Part shown: piece after piece, positions 8,254 to 14,635 of the stretch
Layout of the letters: each line of letters begins with the position of its first letter
Position numbering within the stretch: position 1 is the first letter of the stretch
Origin: Polyangia bacterium
GTDB lineage: Bacteria > Myxococcota_A > Polyangia > Polyangiales > Sandaracinaceae
Assembly: GCA_030426845.1 (NCBI GenBank)
Contig: JAUHXR010000023.1
Coordinates: 1-49,514 of the forward strand
Reading direction: 5' to 3'
Length of the DNA stretch: 49,514 bases
The notes under the pieces: generated by a model
Seen by the model: the letters and a program-made list of their open reading frames with translations, nothing else
Told to the model about the DNA's origin: nothing
Database searches by the model: none
Program-made: the position numbers and the translations under genes

Positions 8254-9927
8254 TCAACCCAGCGCGAGGATGCCGACGCCGGTCAACAGGATGTTCACCA
8301 GCGAGAGGGGCAGGATGAGCTTCCAGCAGAGCTGCATGATCTGGTCGTAACGGAAGCGGGGGAGCGTCCAGCGGACCTGCATCATCAGGAAGACGAAGAC
8401 CGCGGTCTTGAGCAGGAACGCGAGGATCCCGATGAGCACGACCGCGCCGTGCCAGAGGGCGATGTTGAAGCCGAGCGCCTCGAAGTGGAAGCCGTCCTGC
8501 TCGAGGAAGGGCACGTCGTAGCCGCCGAAGAACAGCGTCACGATGAGCGCCGAGCTCGTGATGTGCTCGAGGAACTCGCCCGTCATGAACATGCCGAACT
8601 TGAAGCCCGAGTACTCGAGGAAGTAACCGGCCACGATCTCGGACTCGCCCTCGGGCGCGTCGAAGGGCACGCGCTTCATCTCGGCGATCGCCGCGAAGAA
8701 GAAGAGGATGAGCGCGAGCGGCTGGAGGAAGACGCCCCAGACGTGCGCCTGCTGCCAGGCGACCATCTCGTCGAGCAGCAGCGTGCCGTAGATCATGAAG
8801 CAGCCGACGAGGGTCAGGCCGAGCGTGACCTCGTAGCTGACCATCTGGCTCGCGGCGCGGAGGCCGCCGAGGAGCGAGTACTTGTTGTCCGACGAGTAGC
8901 CTGCGATCGCCGCGCCGACGATCCCCGTGCCCGCGATCGCGAACATGTAGAGGATGCCCACGTTGATGTTCGCGACCTGCAGCGGGATGACCGTGCCGTC
9001 GAACGCCGCGCCCACCGGCACCACGCTGGCGATGTAGGCGAGCGCGTCGCCCTCGGGGCCCCACATGAGGTCCGCGCCGAAGGGGATGACCGCGAAGGTC
9101 GCGAGCGCGGGGATCAGCGCGATGATCGGCGCGATCGAGTGGAGGAACTTGTCCGCGTTCGGCGGGACGAAGTCCTCCTTCCAGAACATCTTGAGCGAGT
9201 CGACCGCCGGGTGAATCAGGCCGAACACCGTGAGGTGGCCGCGCTTGTCGACGCTGTGGTGGACGAACCACGACGCGGGGAAGTGGACGAGCGCGATCAC
9301 CACGCCCCAGAACGCCATGTGGCCGTAGACCGAGGCGCTCATGCCGCTCTCGCTCACCGCCTCGAGGCCGTAGGTGCGCGCGAAGTAGATCCCGCCGATC
9401 GCGCTGGCCACCGCGAAGGCCACGCCGAGCCACGCGACCGCCTTGGCCCCCATCGTGGCCGGGCCGCGGATGAACTCCGCGATCGTGAGCTTGTCCTTGA
9501 ACGCGACCCCCGTGAGGAGCACCACCACGCCGCCCACCTGGGTCAGCGCCGCGACCGCGGTGATGAGCTGGTAGTGCCACGGGTTGTCGAGGACGAAGAG
9601 CTTCACGATCGGGCCGACCACCGGGACGGCCGCGTAGACCATCGAGCCGTCGGCGAGCGGGGCGTCGAAGTAGCGGCCGAGCGCCAGGTAGGCGGGCGTG
9701 ATCGACAGATCGAGCCCCATGCCCGCGAGGATCAGCGCGCCGCCCGCCGGGATGACGAGGCCCCAGAGCTTCATCGGGAGCGGGATGCCGGCCCGGACCG
9801 GGCCCACCCGGTCCTGCATCATCGCGCTCTGACGTCGCTCCACCCACACGAGGACGGGAGCGACGCCGAGCAGGACGGCGAGGACGAAGCCGATCTTGGC
9901 GAGGGTCGAGAGGATGAGGAGCGCCAT
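8254..9927 (-). CDS. nuoH: NADH-quinone oxidoreductase subunit H with large internal insertion
   Basis: This is the membrane subunit at the quinone-binding site of complex I. Family blocks are clear: ERRQSAMMQDRVGPVRAGI (residues 30-48), then GLIHPAVDSLKMFWKED (236-252), YSSDNKYSLLGGLRAASQMV and AEMKRVPFDAPEGESE (415-430). At 557 residues it is far longer than the usual 320-350. Residues about 49-235 are an insertion between the first two blocks, which are normally contiguous in the quinone-cavity loop. The insertion has about four hydrophobic segments, near residues 54-74, 119-143, 163-183 and 200-222, and an even number keeps the topology of the rest. The gene is three bases from nuoG and six from nuoI. 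Confidence 0.93.
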   Translation of the reverse strand: MALLILSTLAKIGFVLAVLLGVAPVLVWVERRQSAMMQDRVGPVRAGIPLPMKLWGLVIPAGGALILAGMGLDLSITPAYLALGRYFDAPLADGSMVYAAVPVVGPIVKLFVLDNPWHYQLITAVAALTQVGGVVVLLTGVAFKDKLTIAEFIRGPATMGAKAVAWLGVAFAVASAIGGIYFARTYGLEAVSESGMSASVYGHMAFWGVVIALVHFPASWFVHHSVDKRGHLTVFGLIHPAVDSLKMFWKEDFVPPNADKFLHSIAPIIALIPALATFAVIPFGADLMWGPEGDALAYIASVVPVGAAFDGTVIPLQVANINVGILYMFAIAGTGIVGAAIAGYSSDNKYSLLGGLRAASQMVSYEVTLGLTLVGCFMIYGTLLLDEMVAWQQAHVWGVFLQPLALILFFFAAIAEMKRVPFDAPEGESEIVAGYFLEYSGFKFGMFMTGEFLEHITSSALIVTLFFGGYDVPFLEQDGFHFEALGFNIALWHGAVVLIGILAFLLKTAVFVFLMMQVRWTLPRFRYDQIMQLCWKLILPLSLVNILLTGVGILALG

Positions 9928-9930
9928 CGA

Positions 9931-11565
9931 TTACTCCGCCGGAGCCGCGGACGGCTCGGTCGAGGTGGTCTCGCTGCTCGGGGGGAGCGGCTTGGGCATC
10001 GCGGTCCGGACGTCGCCGAGCCGCCGCCAGTCGATCTCCCAGCCGAGGTGGCGACCGATCTCCACGAGGGTCAGCCACGCGGGCTGGATGTCGCCGGGCG
10101 CCTGGAGCGCCTTCTTGAACTGCTGCGCCACGCCCTTGGCGTTGACGAAGGTCCCGCTGGTCTCCGCCACGCTCGCCACCGGGACCACCACCGAGGCGCT
10201 CGACGTGAGCGCGCCCGCGTTGGCCGTCAGGTTGACGTGCGCCGCCGTGCCCACGCCCTCGCTCACCAGGTTGGCGAGCGGAGCGAGCTCGGCCTCGCTG
10301 AGATCGGTGTCCGGCCCGAGCGAGAGCACCGCGCCGACGTCGCCGCGCTCGATGTCCTCGACGAGCTGCTCCATGCTGCGCGGCTCGCCCTTGGACGCCA
10401 TCGTCGCGCCGGCCCGGTTCGGGTTGGCGTCGGGGTGGCGCAGGATGTCGTCGCCGCGCCAGGGCGCGCGGGCGGTGAGGTAGAAGCGGTCGGTCTCGAA
10501 GTGATCGGCGGCGAGCTTCGCGAGGACGTAGTTGTCCTCGCTCGACGCCTGGGCGCTCAGGACCACCGCGAGGCGGCCCGGCTCGATCTTCTCGAGCACC
10601 CGCGCGGCCGCGCGGACCGCGTCGTCGCGGCTGACCTCGCTCGTGCGCCCCGAGGTGCGCACCCGGCCCGCGAGGATCCGATCCTCGTGAAACCGCTTGT
10701 AGGTCATCATGCCGTCGTCGCACATCCAGTACTGGTTGACCGCCTCGTTGTCGCGAGGCCGCAGCCGGTAGACGCGCTGGTAGCGCGGGTCGTAGTCGAC
10801 CCAGCTGTTGCAGCCGGTCGCGCAGCCCGTGCAGACGCTGGGCGCGCTCTTGAGGAACCAGACGCGCGCCTTGAAGCGGAAGTCCTTGCTCGTGAGCGCG
10901 CCGACCGGGCAGACGTGCTCGGTCATGAGCGTGTAGTCGTGGTCGAGCTCGCGGCCCGGGCTCACGACGATCTCGTTGACGTTGCCCCGCTCGCGCATGT
11001 CGAGCACGTGGTCCTTGGCGACCTCGTCGCAGAAGCGGATGCAGCGCGTACACATGATGCAGCGCTCGGCGTCGTAGACGATCGTCGGGCCGAAGCGCAC
11101 TGCCTTGGGCTTGTGCACCGGCTCGGTGCGCTTGCGCTTGAGCTTCGTCTGGGACGAGAGCCAGTAGTCTTGCAGCTTGCACTCGCCCGCCTGATCGCAG
11201 ATCGGGCAGTCGACCGGGTGGTTGAGGAGCAGGAACTCCTGCGTCGACTCCTGAGCCTTCAGCGCGTGATCGGAGCGCGCGAAGATCTCCATGTCCTCCT
11301 GCGCCGCCAGCTGACACGCGGGCTGGAGCTTGGGCTTGGTGGCCTCGACGTACTCATTCTTCTTCGCGTCCCACTTGAGGATCGGCAGCGCCATCTGGCG
11401 ACCGCTGCGGACCTCGACGAGGCACATGCGGCAGTTGGCGGCGATGGAGAGCCCCGGGTGCCAGCAGTAGTGCGGGATCTCGATCCCCTGCCGGTACGCG
11501 GCCCGGATGACCGTGTCGCCGGGCTCGAAGGGGATCTCTTGGCCGTCTAGCTTGAAGGTAGGCAT
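9931..11565 (-). CDS. nuoG: NADH-quinone oxidoreductase subunit G (short form)
   Basis: This is the iron-sulfur-rich peripheral arm subunit. The N-terminus is a 2Fe-2S domain (IPHYCWHPGLSIAANCRMCLVEV region, fourth Cys in QPACQLAA). Next come the HxxxCxxCxxxxxC N5 motif (HPVDCPICDQAGEC) and the 4Fe-4S motif CIMCTRCIRFC. A further set, CTGCATGC with a Cys about 29 residues later (YWMCDDG), matches the extra N7 cluster known in some bacteria. The rest is a truncated molybdopterin-oxidoreductase-like domain. At 544 residues it is shorter than the 680-900 of many homologues. It starts at ATG 11565, seven bases after nuoD. Confidence 0.93.
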   Translation of the reverse strand: MPTFKLDGQEIPFEPGDTVIRAAYRQGIEIPHYCWHPGLSIAANCRMCLVEVRSGRQMALPILKWDAKKNEYVEATKPKLQPACQLAAQEDMEIFARSDHALKAQESTQEFLLLNHPVDCPICDQAGECKLQDYWLSSQTKLKRKRTEPVHKPKAVRFGPTIVYDAERCIMCTRCIRFCDEVAKDHVLDMRERGNVNEIVVSPGRELDHDYTLMTEHVCPVGALTSKDFRFKARVWFLKSAPSVCTGCATGCNSWVDYDPRYQRVYRLRPRDNEAVNQYWMCDDGMMTYKRFHEDRILAGRVRTSGRTSEVSRDDAVRAAARVLEKIEPGRLAVVLSAQASSEDNYVLAKLAADHFETDRFYLTARAPWRGDDILRHPDANPNRAGATMASKGEPRSMEQLVEDIERGDVGAVLSLGPDTDLSEAELAPLANLVSEGVGTAAHVNLTANAGALTSSASVVVPVASVAETSGTFVNAKGVAQQFKKALQAPGDIQPAWLTLVEIGRHLGWEIDWRRLGDVRTAMPKPLPPSSETTSTEPSAAPAE

Positions 11566-11572
11566 CGAACTC

Positions 11573-12790
11573 TTACCTGTCGCACTCGCCGCCGATCATG
11601 TTGACCGACCCGAAGGTGGGGATGATGTCGGCGATCATGTCGCCGACGAGCATGCCCTTCACCGCCGCGAGGTTGTACCAGCAGGGCGGGCGGCAGCGGA
11701 CGCGGTAGGGCGTGCCGGAGCCGTCGGACACGATGTAGAAGCCGAGCTCGCCGTTGCCGCCCTCGGTGTAGCTGTAGACGGCGCCCTTCGGGGGCTTGAG
11801 GCCCTCCATCACGAGCTTGAAGTGCGCGATCGTGCCCTCGATCGTGTTGTAGACCTCTTGCTTGTCCGGCAGCACGTAGCGCACGTCCTCGTGCATCACC
11901 GGGCCGTCGGTCGGCATCTGGTCGAGGGCCTGACGGATGATCTTCATCGACTGGCGGATCTCCTCGAACCGGCAGACGAAGCGATCGTAGTTGTCGCCCT
12001 CGTGCCCGACCGGGACGTCGAAGTCGAACCGGTCGTAGAACATGTAGGGGTGCGCCTTGCGGACGTCGTAGTCGACGCCGGTCGAGCGCAGCATCACGCC
12101 GGAGCAGCCCATCGACAGCGCGGTCTCGGGGTCGAGGTTGCCCACGCCCTGGGTGCGGTCGAGGAAGATCCGGTTCTTCATGAGGAGCGCTTCGGACTCC
12201 ATCATGGCGTGGTCGATCTCGGGGAAGATCGCGAGGACCGTCTCCTTGAACCCCGAGGTCGGCGGCTTCGCCATCCCGCCGATGCGGCCGAAGCTGTGCG
12301 TGAGGCGCGCGCCGGTCTCCTGCTCGAGGATGTCCCAGACCCAGTCGCGGACCTTGATCAGCCACAGGAACGGGGTGAACGCGCCCAGCTCCATCGCGGT
12401 CGCGCCGTTGCACGTGATGTGGTCCGAGATGCGGGCCAGCTCGCCGAGCACCGTGCGGTAGTAGGTGCAGCGCTCGGGCACCTCGAGGCCGATCAGCTTC
12501 TCCACCGCGAGGGCGAAGCCGACGTTGTTGAGCATCGGCGAGACGTAGTTGAGCCGGTCCGCGTAGGGGAAGACCTGGGCCCAGGTGCCGCGCTCGCAGC
12601 TCTTCTCGAAGCCGCGGTGCAGGTAGCCGGGCTGGACGTCGACGTCCATGACCGTCTCGCCGTCGAGCTCGAGGACCATGCGGATGGTCCCGTGCATCGC
12701 CGGGTGCGACGGGCCCATGTTGAGGCGCATCGGCTCGGACGGGAGCTCCAGCGTCGCCTCGTGCTCGAGCAGCTCGTAGTTGGGCTCCAT
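11573..12790 (-). CDS. nuoD: NADH-quinone oxidoreductase subunit D
   Basis: The 405-residue product is the 49-kDa-type subunit, descended from the large subunit of NiFe hydrogenase, which forms the quinone site with NuoB and NuoH. Diagnostic blocks are MGPSHPAMHGTIR, QPGYLHRGFEKSCE, DRLNYVSPM, LGELARISDH, FGRIGGMAKPP and the C-terminal PTFGSVNMIGGECDR ending. The length is typical. NuoC and NuoD are separate genes here (four-base gap) rather than fused as in E. coli. Confidence 0.96.
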   Translation of the reverse strand: MEPNYELLEHEATLELPSEPMRLNMGPSHPAMHGTIRMVLELDGETVMDVDVQPGYLHRGFEKSCERGTWAQVFPYADRLNYVSPMLNNVGFALAVEKLIGLEVPERCTYYRTVLGELARISDHITCNGATAMELGAFTPFLWLIKVRDWVWDILEQETGARLTHSFGRIGGMAKPPTSGFKETVLAIFPEIDHAMMESEALLMKNRIFLDRTQGVGNLDPETALSMGCSGVMLRSTGVDYDVRKAHPYMFYDRFDFDVPVGHEGDNYDRFVCRFEEIRQSMKIIRQALDQMPTDGPVMHEDVRYVLPDKQEVYNTIEGTIAHFKLVMEGLKPPKGAVYSYTEGGNGELGFYIVSDGSGTPYRVRCRPPCWYNLAAVKGMLVGDMIADIIPTFGSVNMIGGECDR

Positions 12791-12794
12791 GGGT

Positions 12795-13475
12795 CTACTC
12801 CTCGCTCGCCGGCGTGTCGGTCACGGGCTCGGTGCGCGCGTCCTTCGAGAGCATCACGCGCTTGCCGGTCTGCACCCCGATCGACGGCGACACCTGGATG
12901 TCCCCGCCCGCGAGGCGCTTCTGCCAGTCGACGCGGCTCCACGGCTGGCCCTCGTCCGGGCCGAACGGCGGCAGCTTCTCGGTGCCGTCGACGTCGCGGT
13001 ATGCGACCAGCGGCTGGGTGCGCTCGATCGGGTAGTCCTTGCGGAGCGGATACCCCTCGAACTCCGGGTACATCAGGATGCGGCGCAGGTCCGGGTGACC
13101 GTCGAAGAGGATCCCGAACATGTCGAAGATCTCTCGCTCACCCCACTCCGCCCCGCGCCAGAGGTCGCTGACCGTGGCGACGTCCTCTCCGTCCCCGACC
13201 GTGGTGCGCAGGCGCAGCCGGTGCCCGTGTGTCATCGAGCGGACGCTGAGGAGCACGTCGAAGCGGGCCTCCTCCGGCTCACGCTCGGGGTAGTCGGCCG
13301 CGGTGATGTCCACGAAGTGGTTCATCGCCAGCGCGGGGTCCTCCCGCAGGAAGGTCGCGGCCGCCTTCCAGTCCTTGCGAGCGACCGTCGCCTCCTCGTC
13401 GCCCCGGAAGTCGGACGTCTGGAGGATGCGATCCCCGAACTCTTTCTTGAGCTGGTTGAGGGCTTTCTTGCTCAT
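12795..13475 (-). CDS. nuoC: NADH-quinone oxidoreductase subunit C
   Basis: This is a 226-residue 30-kDa-type subunit of the complex I connecting module. Family blocks are HFVDITAADYPE, RFDVLLSVRSM, VSDLWRGAEWGEREIFDMFGI and the signature HPDLRRILMYPEFEGYPLRKDYP. The tail after this (TEKLPPFGPDEGQPWSRVD onward) resembles the linker found before the NuoD domain in fused forms. It is preceded by an 88-base gap after nuoB, the longest gap in this operon. Confidence 0.95.
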   Translation of the reverse strand: MSKKALNQLKKEFGDRILQTSDFRGDEEATVARKDWKAAATFLREDPALAMNHFVDITAADYPEREPEEARFDVLLSVRSMTHGHRLRLRTTVGDGEDVATVSDLWRGAEWGEREIFDMFGILFDGHPDLRRILMYPEFEGYPLRKDYPIERTQPLVAYRDVDGTEKLPPFGPDEGQPWSRVDWQKRLAGGDIQVSPSIGVQTGKRVMLSKDARTEPVTDTPASEE

Positions 13476-13516
13476 CGTGGGATCCGTTGACTCGGGTCTC
13501 AGGGGTTGGCTCGAGG

Positions 13517-13535
13517 CGCGCCCGATCGGGGCGCG
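13517..13535 (-). other. Hairpin in the nuoB-nuoC gap
   Basis: CGCGCCC (13517-13523) pairs perfectly with GGGCGCG (13529-13535) across a 5-base loop. It lies in the only sizeable gap of the operon (13476-13563) and could be an mRNA-processing or attenuating structure. No promoter is evident on the minus strand here. Confidence 0.45.
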
Positions 13536-13563
13536 TCGCCGTCGCGGGGTCGAAGGGAGCGGC

Positions 13564-14208
13564 TCAGTGCTCGAGCTTCTTGCGCTCGGTCCCCGCCAGC
13601 TCGGCCGCGGCGGACTCCGCCTGCTCGGCCTCGAGGCGCTCCATCTGCTCGACGCCGAACTCCACCGTCGAGGCCTTCTTCTTGAGCTGCGCGAGCGCGG
13701 GCAGGTGCTTGGGCGGGACGACCAGCGGGCCGTCCTTGCCCGTCTGGATCTTCTCCTGCAGCAGCATCAACCCGTCGAAGACCGCCTCGGGGCGAGGCGG
13801 GCAGCCGGGCACGAACACGTCGACCGGGATGATCTTGTCGATGCCGGGGACGGTCGTGTAGTTGTCGTAGAAGCCGCCGCACGACGCACAGGTGCCGAAC
13901 GCGAGCACCCACTTCGGGTCGGTCATCTGCTCGTAGATCCGGCGCAGGGCCGGCGCCTGGCGCTGGCTGACGGTGCCGACGACCCACAGCAGATCCGCCT
14001 GGCGCGGGCTGAAGCGGGGCGCCTCCGCGCCGAAGCGCGCCATGTCGTAGCGGGGACCCGCGACCGACATGAACTCCATCCCGCAGCACGCGGTGACGAA
14101 GGGGTACTGGAAGAGGGAGTACTTCTGCGCCCAGGCCAACAGATCGTTGAACCGGGTGGTGACGAACCCGGCGTCGAGCCCGCCGACGACCTGCTTCACC
14201 GTTCCCAT
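13564..14208 (-). CDS. nuoB: NADH-quinone oxidoreductase subunit B
   Basis: The 214-residue product binds cluster N2, the last iron-sulfur cluster before quinone. The tandem cysteines (TACCGMEFMS), GTCASCGGFYDNY and VPGCPPRPEA are all present, which is the complete N2 ligand set. I chose ATG 14208 (MGTVKQVVGG) over the upstream in-frame start at 14319 because the extension lies inside nuoA and has no family similarity. The gene overlaps nuoA by 13 bases. The C-terminal 40 residues are charged and probably helical, beyond the usual core. Confidence 0.96.
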   Translation of the reverse strand: MGTVKQVVGGLDAGFVTTRFNDLLAWAQKYSLFQYPFVTACCGMEFMSVAGPRYDMARFGAEAPRFSPRQADLLWVVGTVSQRQAPALRRIYEQMTDPKWVLAFGTCASCGGFYDNYTTVPGIDKIIPVDVFVPGCPPRPEAVFDGLMLLQEKIQTGKDGPLVVPPKHLPALAQLKKKASTVEFGVEQMERLEAEQAESAAAELAGTERKKLEH

Positions 14209-14555
14209 TCGAGCGCTCCCTTCTTCCACGCGTAGGCGAGCGTGATGAGCAACACCGAGATGAACAGCATCATCTCGACGAGCCCGAACCAGCCGAGCTC
14301 GCGGAAGCGAGCGCCCCACGGGTACATGAACACCGCCTCGATGTCGAAGACGACGAAGAGGATGGCGGTCAGGTAGAACTTCACGCTCAGGCGCACGTGC
14401 CGCGCGCCCGTCGACTCGGAGCCCGACTCGTAGGGGATGAGCTTCTCTTCGGTCGGGTTCTTCGGACCGAGCACAGAGCTCAGCGTGAACATCGCAACCG
14501 GGATAATCACCGCGATGCCCAGCATGATGAGCACCGGTAGGTAGACCTCGAACAT
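14196..14555 (-). CDS. nuoA: NADH-quinone oxidoreductase subunit A
   Basis: This is the small membrane subunit of complex I with three membrane helices: residues about 4-25, 59-80 and 88-108. The conserved loop (PYESGSESTGARHVRLSVKF) and FVVFDIEAVFMYPWG are typical. The ribosome site GGAGG lies at 14560-14564. It favours ATG 14555 over the adjacent GTG 14558, which sits against that site. First gene of the operon. Confidence 0.95.
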   Translation of the reverse strand: MFEVYLPVLIMLGIAVIIPVAMFTLSSVLGPKNPTEEKLIPYESGSESTGARHVRLSVKFYLTAILFVVFDIEAVFMYPWGARFRELGWFGLVEMMLFISVLLITLAYAWKKGALEWER

Positions 14556-14585
14556 CACTCCTCCGAGCGGGTGGCCGTCCGGGGG

Positions 14586-14614
14586 GTTGTAGTTCCCCGT
14601 CAGATGGGTGTCAA
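14586..14614 (-). promoter_or_regulatory. Sigma-70-type promoter of the nuo operon
   Basis: On the minus strand TTGACA (14614-14609, perfect -35) is followed after exactly 17 bases by TACAAC (14591-14586, 4 of 6 to the -10 consensus). Transcription would start near 14579, about 24 bases before nuoA. It lies in the 80-bp gap between the aminopeptidase stop and nuoA. Confidence 0.65.
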
Positions 14615-14635
14615 CGCATTCCAGAGCCCGAGAAT

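Noticed and set aside
7624-11550. 1308-residue open frame on the plus strand opposite the nuo genes
   Set aside because: It is antisense to nuoI, nuoH and nuoG, which match their families along the whole length. Its product is Arg/Ala/Glu/Val-biased low-complexity sequence, the usual shadow of GC-rich codon bias.
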